Source: Alphaproteobacteria bacterium (GTDB lineage: Bacteria > Pseudomonadota > Alphaproteobacteria > Micavibrionales > Micavibrionaceae). From it: a DNA stretch of 64,000 nt. Within the stretch, counting starts at the first letter, position 1. Each line of letters starts with the position of its first letter. Below are positions 1 to 8,195 of the stretch, one piece after another. Below the pieces are notes generated by a model, which saw only the letters and a list, made by a program, of their open reading frames with translations, had not been told where the DNA came from and ran no database searches. Where the stretch lies: assembly GCA_017302165.1 (NCBI GenBank), contig JAFLCW010000001.1, positions 248,001 to 312,000 on the forward strand, read 5' to 3'. The position numbers and the translations under genes are program-made.

Positions 1-716
1 TTGTCGGACAGGTGAAAACATGGAATCCTGATCATATTATTCTTCTGCCACTTTATCCGCAATATTCTACGACGACCACACGCTCTTCGTTTCAGACATG
101 GGATGATGCCTGTGATGACATTGATTTATTGATCCCGACATCGACAATTTGCTGTTATCCGTTCGATAACGGGTTTATTTCCGCCAGCGCGGATAACGTG
201 AAAAAAATATATGGGCAGGCTCAGGCCGAGACAGGCCAGCCACCCCGGGTTTTATTTTCGGCGCATGGATTGCCGGAAGATATTATTCGCGATGGCGACC
301 CGTATCAGTGGCAATGCGAAGAAACGGCGCGGCGTATTGCCCAAAAAACAGGCCTTGAAAATTTAGATTGGCAAATATGTTATCAATCCCGTGTGGGGCC
401 CAAAAAATGGATTGGCCCGTCGACGGAAGAGGCACTTGAAAAAGCGGCACATGATCAGGTGGGCGTTGTCATTCTGCCCCACGCCTTTACCCAGGAACAT
501 GTGGAGACACTGGTGGAAATAGAGATTGAGTACCGGGAAAAAGCGCATGAATTAAATGTGCCATTTTTCTACCGTGTGCCGACCGTGTCAGATCACTCAC
601 TTTTTATTGAAGGGTTAGCCGACATTGTCCGCGCTGAAGGTTACCGGACATGGACCGCGCCCGATACGGGGAAACGTTTATGTCCCTCTGGCTTTTGCCG
701 GTGCGGTATGGCATAA
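1..716 (+). CDS. hemH: Ferrochelatase, C-terminal part (5' end outside window)
   Basis: Inserts Fe2+ into protoporphyrin IX, the last step of haem synthesis. The frame is open to the left edge, so the N-terminal third is missing; about 235 residues remain of the usual ~340. Visible family motifs are LYPQYSTTTT, FSAHGLPEDII with the catalytic His, CYQSRVGPKKW and HVETLVEIEIEY with the conserved glutamates. The C-terminus ends in a Cys-containing tail, CPSGFCRCGMA. A GTG at 12 lies inside the conserved domain and is not the true start. hemJ begins 10 bases downstream on the same strand, so the two haem genes are probably cotranscribed. Confidence 0.95.
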   Translation, partial: VGQVKTWNPDHIILLPLYPQYSTTTTRSSFQTWDDACDDIDLLIPTSTICCYPFDNGFISASADNVKKIYGQAQAETGQPPRVLFSAHGLPEDIIRDGDPYQWQCEETARRIAQKTGLENLDWQICYQSRVGPKKWIGPSTEEALEKAAHDQVGVVILPHAFTQEHVETLVEIEIEYREKAHELNVPFFYRVPTVSDHSLFIEGLADIVRAEGYRTWTAPDTGKRLCPSGFCRCGMA

Positions 717-726
717 CGGGCACATC

Positions 727-1176
727 ATGTCGTCTTTTGTTTTAGATCATTATCTGTGGTTCCAAGCCCTGCACATCATTTCGTTGATCGCATGGATGGC
801 GGGGATGCTCTATCTCCCTCGTTTGTTTGTGTATCACGCCAGCGCGGCAAAAGGGTCAGATCTGTCTGAAACCCTGAAAATTATGGAACGACGCTTGCTT
901 CGTTACATTATGAACCCCGCGATGGGGGCGACGTTTTTGTTTGGCCTGTTGTTGATCATGGCAAACCCGGGGGTGATGACCGGATCAGGCTGGATGCATG
1001 TTAAACTTCTTCTGGTACTCACTCTGTCAGGAATTCATGGTTTTTTTGCCATGTACCGGAAAAAATTTGAACGGGATGAAAATCAGCGTTCGGCTACTTT
1101 TTTTCGTGTCTGGAATGAGGTACCGACCGTGTTGATGATCGCGATTGTGATATTGGCGGTTGTTAAGCCTTTCTGA
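727..1176 (+). CDS. hemJ: HemJ-type protoporphyrinogen IX oxidase, membrane protein
   Basis: Small integral membrane protein of the HemJ (UPF0093) family, which oxidises protoporphyrinogen IX to protoporphyrin IX just before ferrochelatase. About 149 residues with four hydrophobic segments. The family histidines are visible in LHIISLIAWMAGMLYLPRLF and in the WMHVKLLLVLTLSGIHGF stretch. The open frame extends back to 625 inside hemH, but the ATG at 727 gives the normal family N-terminus (MSSFVLDHYLWFQALH) and a 10-base gap from hemH. Its pairing with hemH supports the role. Confidence 0.92.
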   Translation: MSSFVLDHYLWFQALHIISLIAWMAGMLYLPRLFVYHASAAKGSDLSETLKIMERRLLRYIMNPAMGATFLFGLLLIMANPGVMTGSGWMHVKLLLVLTLSGIHGFFAMYRKKFERDENQRSATFFRVWNEVPTVLMIAIVILAVVKPF

Positions 1177-1177
1177 T

Positions 1178-1756
1178 TTAATTTAATTGGAGCGTTCTCT
1201 CCTGCGGCTCTAACCCCTCTATCCCCATTGAGGCAAGGCCGAGCATCTGATCTTGAAGAAAGTCACTTCTTTTTCCGTGTATATGTAACCCTGCGTAATA
1301 CGACCCGGTTTCCCGCACTAAGGTCAAAAATGACATCACATGACCATGCAAGAGCAGGTCATGAATGGACAGGATATTCCGATCAATCACGTTAATACTG
1401 TTGTGATCGATTCGGTCAGATATAATTTCATCTATCTGCCGTATATCGGTTGCAAACATAGTCATAGCGCGCTGTGTGCGCATCAGACGCTCCGGACTTA
1501 AACGGCACGAGGTCTCTGTGAGGTCAATGTCGATCCCGACTGCAAGCAACGGACTATGCTCATTATAAATATTTATGTTCAGGGAAAGGTCAAAGGTTTC
1601 CGCCCTCGCCTGTATCAGGTGGGCAATAAATTGCCCGATCATTTTCTCGCCTTGATCAAAGACAGTTTTGTGCACGGGCGTGCTAGCTATCATCTCGGGG
1701 GCGTAACCGAGGGCGGCGAGATCGAAGTCGTTTTTCGTTTTTTTGTTGAAGGGCAT
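1178..1756 (-). CDS. Hypothetical protein, ~192 aa
   Basis: I do not recognise this protein. It has no signal peptide or membrane segment and appears soluble. Residues such as FDLSLNINIYNEHSPLLAVGIDIDL read like an alpha/beta domain. An upstream ATG at 1771 is possible, but the ATG at 1756 (MPFNKKTKND) has a GAGG Shine-Dalgarno motif five bases before it and is preferred. Its stop lies one base from the hemJ stop, tail to tail. It is divergent from rho. Confidence 0.7.
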   Translation of the reverse strand: MPFNKKTKNDFDLAALGYAPEMIASTPVHKTVFDQGEKMIGQFIAHLIQARAETFDLSLNINIYNEHSPLLAVGIDIDLTETSCRLSPERLMRTQRAMTMFATDIRQIDEIISDRIDHNSINVIDRNILSIHDLLLHGHVMSFLTLVRETGSYYAGLHIHGKRSDFLQDQMLGLASMGIEGLEPQERTLQLN

Positions 1757-1829
1757 AAAAACCTCGCCCATAAATTATGAAAATATAACGCTTGTCGCAA
1801 GTAAAATTTGTTTTCGGGGTTTAAATTAT

Positions 1830-1858
1830 TTGACTCCGGCCAACTGACTGGCTATAAC
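1830..1858 (+). promoter_or_regulatory. Sigma70-type promoter of rho
   Basis: TTGACT at 1830-1835 and TATAAC at 1853-1858 are separated by exactly 17 bases. Transcription would start near 1865, leaving a leader of about 180 bases before the rho ATG at 2048. Long untranslated leaders are typical of autoregulated rho genes; autoregulation here is inferred, not seen. Confidence 0.75.
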
Positions 1859-2047
1859 GAATTATCCTTTTTCGGAAATCCACAACATTTATGTGCGTTT
1901 TTGGCGGTTTACCCCGCTTGATCAAGAGGGCTTTGAAGCGTATCTAACCCCCTCCCGGAAAAGAAATTTTAACTTTTTCACCGTAGGATTATAGGGCATT
2001 CCCTTTTCTATTCTTTCCCCCTCTCACCTCGCAGTACGACGGTTTTC

Positions 2048-3304
2048 ATGAATCTTCAAGAGCTTAAGACACGATCCCCCGCAGAACTTCTGGCATTCGC
2101 TGAAGAGTTGGACATTGAAAACTGCGTCTCCATGCGCAAACAGGACATGATGTTTGCCATTTTAAAACAATTGGCGGATCAAGGCGTGCCGATTTCGGGT
2201 TCCGGGGTGTTAGAGGTGTTGCAGGACGGGTTTGGGTTCTTGCGCGCCCCCGAAGAAAATTATCTGCCGGGGCCGGACGATATTTATGTGTCGCCCTCTC
2301 AAGTTCGCCGGTTTGGTCTTCGGACAGGGGACATTGTCGAAGGGGAAATTCGGGCGCCCAAAGATTCCGAGCGTTATTTTGCGCTGTTAAAGGTTGATTC
2401 CATCAATGGTGAATTGCCGGAAAAAATCCGTCACCGGATTAATTTTGACAATTTGACCCCGCTGTATCCGGAAAGAAAAATCAATCTGGAACTGGATGAT
2501 CCTACCAAGAAAAGTTATACCCAGCGCGTGATTGAACTGGTCTCTCCGCTGGGCTTTGGTCAGCGCGCCTTGCTGGTGGCGCCGCCCCGTACCGGAAAAA
2601 CGGTGATGCTCCAAAATATTGCCGCGTCCATCGCGGCCAATCATCCCGAAGCCTATTTGATTGTTTTATTGATTGATGAACGCCCGGAAGAAGTGACCGA
2701 CATGGCACGAAGTGTTCGGGGGGAAGTGATTTCATCGACCTTTGATGAACCGGCGGTACGTCACGTCCAAGTGGCCGAAATGGTGCTGGAAAAGGCCAAG
2801 CGTCTGGTCGAACATAAACGCGATGTGATTATCCTGCTGGATTCAATCACCCGTCTTGCCAGAGCTTATAACACCGTGGTGCCGTCATCAGGCAAAGTAT
2901 TGACCGGCGGGGTGGATGCCAATGCGCTTCAACGCCCAAAACGGTTTTTCGGCGCCGCGCGTAATATTGAACAAGGGGGGTCTCTCACTATTATTGCTAC
3001 CGCGTTGATCGATACGGGGTCACGGATGGACGAAGTGATCTTCGAAGAATTTAAAGGCACAGGTAACAGTGAAATTGTGATGGATCGCAAGATCGCGGAT
3101 AAGCGCGTCTTCCCGGCGATCGACATTCAAAAATCCGGCACGCGTAAGGAAGAATTGCTGGTGGATAAAGAAACACTCCAGAAAATGTGGATCTTGCGCC
3201 GTATCCTCAACCCCATGGGAACGGTCGATGCGGTTGAATTCTTACTCGATAAAATGCGCCAGACGAAAAACAATGATGAGTTTTTCCGCGCCATGAGTCA
3301 GTAA
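2048..3304 (+). CDS. rho: Transcription termination factor Rho
   Basis: Hexameric RNA-dependent ATPase that terminates untranslated transcripts. 418 residues, the standard length. It has an N-terminal helical Rho_N domain (residues 1-45), a cold-shock-like RNA-binding domain (about 50-125) and a RecA-type ATPase. Walker A is APPRTGKT at 178-185, and [10 protein letters not shown] and the [12 protein letters not shown] segment follow. The ATG at 2048 gives the canonical start [15 protein letters not shown]. It is monocistronic, behind a good promoter. Many convergent genes in this window have overlapping stops and no room for intrinsic terminators, which would make Rho important here. Confidence 0.97.
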   Translation: MNLQELKTRSPAELLAFAEELDIENCVSMRKQDMMFAILKQLADQGVPISGSGVLEVLQDGFGFLRAPEENYLPGPDDIYVSPSQVRRFGLRTGDIVEGEIRAPKDSERYFALLKVDSINGELPEKIRHRINFDNLTPLYPERKINLELDDPTKKSYTQRVIELVSPLGFGQRALLVAPPRTGKTVMLQNIAASIAANHPEAYLIVLLIDERPEEVTDMARSVRGEVISSTFDEPAVRHVQVAEMVLEKAKRLVEHKRDVIILLDSITRLARAYNTVVPSSGKVLTGGVDANALQRPKRFFGAARNIEQGGSLTIIATALIDTGSRMDEVIFEEFKGTGNSEIVMDRKIADKRVFPAIDIQKSGTRKEELLVDKETLQKMWILRRILNPMGTVDAVEFLLDKMRQTKNNDEFFRAMSQ

Positions 3305-3420
3305 CAGCTTGCTTTCCTTTACTTTATAGATTTTCAAAAAAATCTTTGTTCGACAACGGGTCACGCCGGTATTTCAAATTTGAGAAAAATTTGTCTGGCA
3401 CTCAATCCAAATTCGAAACG

Positions 3421-3449
3421 ATAGTTATTGTCATAATGCAATAAACTAT
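3421..3449. repeat. Inverted repeat upstream of 3.6-kb ORF
   Basis: ATAGTTATTG (3421-3430) and CAATAAACTAT (3439-3449) form an inverted repeat with one extra A and an 8-base spacer. No T-run follows, so it is not a good terminator. It could be an operator. The rest of the 277-base gap between rho and the next candidate gene holds nothing else I can support. Confidence 0.35.
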
Positions 3450-3581
3450 GTTCCAATGGTCTTATCAGACGAACTGATCGTGTGCCTTAAAAAAACGGCC
3501 AAAGATATCGCCGAAAAAAAAGACAACAGGTAGCACGATCCGGGCTTGGTGTATGAGCCTGATCAAACAAGGGTGGGTACC

Positions 3582-4130
3582 ATGACAACGAACGGACAAA
3601 CGGACATCACGCCCGTTAAACCAGACGGGAAAAAAGGTGGCTTTGGCCACGGCACCCGCACAGAGGTGCGTAAAATTTTTCTGGCGTCATTAAGTCTGGT
3701 GTTTTTATCCGTATCTGCCGAGGCGCGTGATCTGTCATCCACGCTGTCTTCCGTTTCTGCTCATCCCGTTTCCTTTATTTTTCCTGATTATGCGCGCCCC
3801 GGATCTTCGGACATCTCGGCGCCGAAAAAGAATACGACCCTGACGGATCCGTGCTTCCCCCTTCTTCGCGCGACCCCGCTCCCCGTCAGTGATCGTCGTA
3901 CCTGGCCCTCTGCTGGGGAAAATGCGGCGCCCGTCGCCGCGTTGGCATTTATTTTGGGGGCGCGATCCGTCGTGCCGCCGGTAAATGCACGCACACATCG
4001 CCCACATGGCTTGAATACGGCCTCTGGGGTTTTATCTGACCGTCCGGCGCGAGCCCCTTCCCCCGCGCTCTCCATCGCGCTATGGCGGCAGTGTAAAAAC
4101 CAGATGTCTGTTCACGCCATGACACGTTAA
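3582..4130 (+). CDS. Putative secreted hypothetical protein (uncertain)
   Basis: Weakly supported reading frame of about 182 residues, unlike anything I recognise. After about 28 residues there is a signal-peptide-like stretch (VRKIFLASLSLVFLSVSAEA); a GTG at 3667 would place this at the very N-terminus. The remainder is rich in Pro, Ala, Arg and Ser with no evident domain. Start options are TTG 3546, ATG 3582 (GGGTGGG upstream) and GTG 3667. In its favour is a strong terminator on the same strand just downstream. Against it, the segment is GC-rich with long open frames on the other strand too, so it may be non-coding or decayed. Confidence 0.35.
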   Translation: MTTNGQTDITPVKPDGKKGGFGHGTRTEVRKIFLASLSLVFLSVSAEARDLSSTLSSVSAHPVSFIFPDYARPGSSDISAPKKNTTLTDPCFPLLRATPLPVSDRRTWPSAGENAAPVAALAFILGARSVVPPVNARTHRPHGLNTASGVLSDRPARAPSPALSIALWRQCKNQMSVHAMTR

Positions 4131-4188
4131 AAAAAGAGGCGAGATATGGGTGACCCGGCTTAACCGGTTTCACTTCAACAAAGTGTGG

Positions 4189-4222
4189 GGACGGTGAGAG
4201 ATCACCGTCCTCATATTTTTTG
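4189..4222 (+). terminator. Rho-independent terminator
   Basis: Perfect 9-bp stem GGACGGTGA / TCACCGTCC (4189-4197 and 4202-4210) with a 4-base loop, followed by TCATATTTTTTG. The T-rich tract is on the plus strand, so it would end transcription through the 3.6-kb candidate gene. It also sits just beyond the stop of the minus-strand zinc-finger gene. Confidence 0.75.
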
Positions 4223-4234
4223 TCTTTATATTTT

Positions 4235-5857
4235 TTAAGAGAAGAGATTAAAAATATAACCCCGGATCATCTGATACCATCCCGGGGTGATGGCGTTGCT
4301 GACATGCAGGGTCAGTTCGATCATGATCAGGTAAATAGCCAAGCCCCCGGCATATCCCCACCAGCCAGACCCGCGTGTTTTGGGGATCAAGGTATGACGC
4401 GCTTTGGCCGGCACTAGATGCCCCAATGCCAGGCGCATGGCATTCGCGGCAGAAAGTTGAATACTGACCGTTGTTAAAGTACCACCCAGCAGGATGATGA
4501 TAACATCCATCACCCCATCCATGATGGGCGTGGCCGTGTAGGCAGACAGGAGCACGCGCCCCGTGCCCAGATAATAAAACGCATATAATCCGGTGACCAG
4601 CATAAGCCCAATGCCCAAGCCCACATAACGCGGCTTGCGGGTGATATTCGCCACCGCCGCATCGGCATATTTTGAAATTTTTTCTGCCATCCCCTTGGAC
4701 AGACCCAGCGGATATTTTTGCAAAAGGGCGTCAGTTGTTTTTCGCACGGAATTTTGTCCCGCGGTCAGCAAGGCCAATGCCAGCATACGATATTTACTGG
4801 CGCGTCTGATTTTACCAGCCACCGACCCATGCCCGGCGGCGGCTTGTTCCAATAACGTGACGCCCGGTGAAATCATTTTATCCAGAAAATGCGGCAGATT
4901 GACCAGACGGCTTTTATATCCAAATAACGTGCCTTTGATCTGTTGGCGGCCCAGCGCAAAAACGATCTCTCCGTGCGGAAACGTCACATCATATTCCGCG
5001 GCCAGAACGCCGGGTTCAGAATCAGCAAGCCGCGCGGTCGCTTTGAGATGCCCTTTCAGCATGAGGGCATTGGCCGAAGAATCAAGCATATGCAGAATGT
5101 CCGGCGGTGCACTGGCGCGGTCGTAATCAAAATGTGTGATGATTTGCGGTACAACATGAAGCGCGTAGGTAAAATACCCACTTCCTGAACAGGACGAACA
5201 CGCCCCGAACCCATTGCCGTGACATTGGCGGCAGGTAACTTTCCCGGTGCGCTGGCATAAGGGACAGGCCATCTGTCGTTGCCCATGGCACCGGCTACAG
5301 GGTTGAAGTTTGCCGCCCTGACCTGTGACCGTGCCCGACCCTCGGCACATCGTACAGGGGATCATCGTGCGTCCCTGACATTGGGGACAATTTTCCCGCG
5401 CCCCGCCCTGACATCTCGGACAGGCCGATTTGGCGGCACCCCCGCAGGTGCGGCAGGGCTCTTGCCAGCTATAATCTTTGGTCAGGAAATCGGCACTGAA
5501 GCTTGTGGCATCAGGTAAGGCTAATCCTTTATCCGGGCGTTTCAGGACGATATCAATCAACTGGCGTTTATAACCGCCATTATTGATCGCCGCGATAATC
5601 ATCTGGTCGATGGCCTGAAGGGCGCCCGCCCGATGCGGGACGGTTTCCCCCACGGATTGCCGGCCGGGAAGCGTTTTTTCCTGGGTGATGGGTTTGATCT
5701 CCAGATAGGTCGTGGCGGTCAGATGGACGATCTGCCCCTGAAAGGACACCAGCTTAACGTTATCTGATTTGATGCCATTGCCTTTGCACACATTCTGGAT
5801 CATCCGAAGGGCGAGTTCGGCCAGTTTAGGATCAGCAGGCGTTACGGGCTTAGTCAC
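4235..5857 (-). CDS. Membrane protein with eight-CxxC DnaJ-like zinc-finger region
   Basis: 540-residue protein of unknown role. Residues 1-120 look globular. Residues 135-223 hold eight CxxC motifs, several in DnaJ-style form such as CRGSG, CHGNG and CSGSG. They start at 135, 146, 157, 168 and then 187, 198, 209, 220: two sets of four with an exact 11-residue period, which suggests a duplicated zinc-binding unit. A mixed domain follows, then about three hydrophobic segments at roughly 415-435, 450-475 and 500-520. There is no J domain, so it is not DnaJ. Zinc binding is inferred from the cysteines. It is transcribed alone, divergent from the DUF6489-mnmE pair. Confidence 0.85.
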   Translation of the reverse strand: MTKPVTPADPKLAELALRMIQNVCKGNGIKSDNVKLVSFQGQIVHLTATTYLEIKPITQEKTLPGRQSVGETVPHRAGALQAIDQMIIAAINNGGYKRQLIDIVLKRPDKGLALPDATSFSADFLTKDYSWQEPCRTCGGAAKSACPRCQGGARENCPQCQGRTMIPCTMCRGSGTVTGQGGKLQPCSRCHGQRQMACPLCQRTGKVTCRQCHGNGFGACSSCSGSGYFTYALHVVPQIITHFDYDRASAPPDILHMLDSSANALMLKGHLKATARLADSEPGVLAAEYDVTFPHGEIVFALGRQQIKGTLFGYKSRLVNLPHFLDKMISPGVTLLEQAAAGHGSVAGKIRRASKYRMLALALLTAGQNSVRKTTDALLQKYPLGLSKGMAEKISKYADAAVANITRKPRYVGLGIGLMLVTGLYAFYYLGTGRVLLSAYTATPIMDGVMDVIIILLGGTLTTVSIQLSAANAMRLALGHLVPAKARHTLIPKTRGSGWWGYAGGLAIYLIMIELTLHVSNAITPGWYQMIRGYIFNLFS

Positions 5858-5968
5858 GGATGGAAACGAGCCTTTTTTACGTTTGTCTATTGAGATGACC
5901 CGCCTGTCTTTTCAGACGGACGGGCATGGTGTACTCTCCGGCCAACCGTCTGACAAGGAGACCCTGAG

Positions 5969-6232
5969 ATGAAATTCAATTTTGACATAGAATGCTCCCC
6001 GGATGAAGCCCGTCGTTTCCTCGGCCTGCCGGATGTCCTGCCGCTTCAGGAAAAGATGATGAAAGAACTGGAAAACCGGATGGCGGACTCCATAAAATCC
6101 ATGGAACCGGACATGTTTATCAAACACTGGCTCCCCATGAGCATGCAGGGGATGCAGGAAATGCAAAAAATGTTCTGGTCCCAAATGGGCGTCCCCATGA
6201 CCGAGGCGGATAAGGCCAAAAAGAAAACATGA
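5969..6232 (+). CDS. DUF6489-like small protein upstream of mnmE
   Basis: 87-residue protein beginning MKFNFDIECSPDEARRFLGL, which I recall as the alphaproteobacterial DUF6489 family; function unknown. Met-rich helical C-terminus, no signal or membrane segment. AAGGAGA lies upstream of the ATG as a good ribosome-binding site. Its stop overlaps the mnmE start (ATGA at 6229-6232), so the two are translationally coupled. Confidence 0.85.
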   Translation: MKFNFDIECSPDEARRFLGLPDVLPLQEKMMKELENRMADSIKSMEPDMFIKHWLPMSMQGMQEMQKMFWSQMGVPMTEADKAKKKT

Positions 6233-7575
6233 CGGAGACGATTTACGCCCTGTCCTCCGCCCCGGGAAAGGCCGGGGTTTCTGTCGTGCGGGTATCGGGG
6301 CCAGCCGCCGGGCAATCCCTATCGATATTGACCCGGGGTAAAACCCACAGCCCCCGGAAGGCGCATCTGTCTTACTTATATGACGGCGAGCAGGTGATCG
6401 ATCACGCCATGGTTGTCCTGTTTGCCCCCCCCGCCAGTTTTACGGGCGAGACCGTGGTGGAATATCATCTTCATGGGTCTCGGGCGGTGATCGACTCTCT
6501 TTTTACCGTCCTAGCGTCTCAACCCGGGCACCGTCTGGCCGAACCGGGGGAATTTACGCGCCGTGCGTTTGAAAACGGTAAAATGGATTTGACCAAGGCC
6601 GAAGCCATCGCGGATTTGATTGATGCCGAAACACAATCACAAAAAGATCAAGCCTTACAACAAATGTCAGGCGCCCTTTCCGCACTCTACGAAGGCTGGC
6701 GCGAAAGATTGATTAAATCTCTGGCCTATGTCGAAGCCATCATTGATTTCCCTGATGAAGAGATCCCCGATAGCGAAACAGCAAAAGCCAAGCCGGGCAT
6801 CGAATTATTATGTGCGGATATTTCGGCGCATTTGAATGATAATCGCCGCGGGGAAAGATTGCGCGATGGATTAAAACTTGTGGTGATCGGCGCGCCGAAT
6901 GCGGGGAAATCATCGCTGGTCAATTTGCTGGCCGGGCGTGATGTGGCCATTGTCTCCGATATTTCCGGCACCACGCGGGATGTGATTGATGTTCCGATGA
7001 CGATTACTGGATATCCAGTGATATTATCGGACACCGCCGGGCTTCGCCCCGAAGCGGTGGGTGAAACGGGGCATGATAAACTAGAATCCGAAGGCATCAA
7101 ACGCGCCCGCGCCCGCGCCCAAACTGCTGATATAAAAATTCTGGTTTTTGATGGTACCGCGCCTCAGCGTTGTTCGGCCACTTTTGATTTACATGATGAA
7201 AACGCGCTCATCGTCATTAATAAAAATGACCAGATAACCCCGGCACAAAAACAGATTTATGCCGACATCCCCAACGCCGTTTTTGTGTCTGCACAGACGC
7301 AAGAGGGCATATCTGAATTTCTGGATGTGCTGTCGGCGAAAATCAAACAGGTGATGGATGTCCCGCGCGGTCATGTCTCGCTCACCCGGGCGCGTCACCG
7401 TGAGGCGCTGACTCATGCCTTAGGTCGGTTGTCCCATGCGCTGAATGCGCCGTCACCGGAATTAATGGCCGAAGATTTACGCCTGTCTGCCCGGGCACTG
7501 GGGCGCATCACGGGCCGCGTGGATGTCGAAGATTTGCTGGATGTTATCTTCCGCGATTTTTGTATCGGGAAGTGA
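6229..7575 (+). CDS. mnmE: tRNA uridine-34 modification GTPase MnmE
   Basis: GTPase that, with MnmG, installs the (carboxymethyl)aminomethyl group on wobble U34 of several tRNAs. 448 residues, normal length. Its N-terminal folate-binding domain contains YALSSAPGKAGVSVVRVSG. The G domain has P-loop GAPNAGKS at 221-228, the ISGTTRDV switch and DTAGLR, and the protein ends in the invariant CIGK tail with its catalytic Cys. It overlaps the upstream DUF6489 gene by four bases. mnmG is next but is separated by an inserted minus-strand gene. Confidence 0.97.
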   Translation: MTETIYALSSAPGKAGVSVVRVSGPAAGQSLSILTRGKTHSPRKAHLSYLYDGEQVIDHAMVVLFAPPASFTGETVVEYHLHGSRAVIDSLFTVLASQPGHRLAEPGEFTRRAFENGKMDLTKAEAIADLIDAETQSQKDQALQQMSGALSALYEGWRERLIKSLAYVEAIIDFPDEEIPDSETAKAKPGIELLCADISAHLNDNRRGERLRDGLKLVVIGAPNAGKSSLVNLLAGRDVAIVSDISGTTRDVIDVPMTITGYPVILSDTAGLRPEAVGETGHDKLESEGIKRARARAQTADIKILVFDGTAPQRCSATFDLHDENALIVINKNDQITPAQKQIYADIPNAVFVSAQTQEGISEFLDVLSAKIKQVMDVPRGHVSLTRARHREALTHALGRLSHALNAPSPELMAEDLRLSARALGRITGRVDVEDLLDVIFRDFCIGK

Positions 7576-7577
7576 GT

Positions 7578-8090
7578 CTATTTTTTTGGCCAAATCTGGA
7601 CAGCATTTTTTTTGAATGTTTGTAACCCTAAAGCTCCTTTTGCTCGTGCGCTGGAGCCAGGACGCTCAAGTAATTCAACAATTTTTTTATAAGGTGCTTC
7701 CCAAATGCCTCGTAGATCAAAGGTGGAAATATCAAGCTCTACGAATTGTACATAGTCGCAAGGAGCATTGGTCTTAATGCGTGAGAGACGTTGTCCCGAT
7801 TTTGGTTTTTTTTCTAAAGCCCGACCTTTAATTTGTATTCGTTCTTCTTTGCCTGTAGTACTGCGTCTTATCGCGTCATAACCCTTTGTTCTGGCGGTAG
7901 CCAGTTCAAGTTTAAGTATTTTGGCTGCAGTAAGCTCTGCAATTTCGCCAGTGACTCCAAGTGGTTTTCCCGTGAGTCTGTAATATTCTACCGCCAGTTT
8001 TTTTATATCTGGAATAATAGCTTCAAGTTTTTCCTTTCGTTCTTTAGCGGTGAGTTTTTTGAACGATGAATTCTTTTTTTGGTCTGACAT
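7578..8090 (-). CDS. Putative restriction-endonuclease-like protein inserted between mnmE and mnmG
   Basis: 170-residue Lys-rich protein. The stretch from GYDAIRRS to ERIQIKGR (D72, Q86, K88) has the D-x(n)-QxK spacing of PD-(D/E)XK nucleases such as Mrr-like enzymes, and GEIAEL could supply the acidic helix residue. This is inference from a short motif; it may instead be a DUF6998-type protein of unknown role. The gene is clearly more AT-rich than its neighbours and lies on the opposite strand between two genes that normally adjoin. I read it as an acquired cargo gene. Confidence 0.7.
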   Translation of the reverse strand: MSDQKKNSSFKKLTAKERKEKLEAIIPDIKKLAVEYYRLTGKPLGVTGEIAELTAAKILKLELATARTKGYDAIRRSTTGKEERIQIKGRALEKKPKSGQRLSRIKTNAPCDYVQFVELDISTFDLRGIWEAPYKKIVELLERPGSSARAKGALGLQTFKKNAVQIWPKK

Positions 8091-8195
8091 AATTTAAAAG
8101 TATAGACATTGTTCCAGAGTGCCAAGGATTTCCCTGAACCTCTACCCTTCAGAATCTACTGGCAGAAAAACATCTTTTTCCTATATAACCGCCCT

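Noticed and set aside
3375..3393. CAAATTT...AAATTTG hairpin after rho as terminator
   Set aside because: No GC in the stem and no T-run; not a credible intrinsic terminator.
3735..4075. Two open minus-strand frames (90 and 95 codons) opposite the 3.6-kb candidate
   Set aside because: Typical of GC-rich sequence; no ribosome-binding site and Arg/Gly-rich products.
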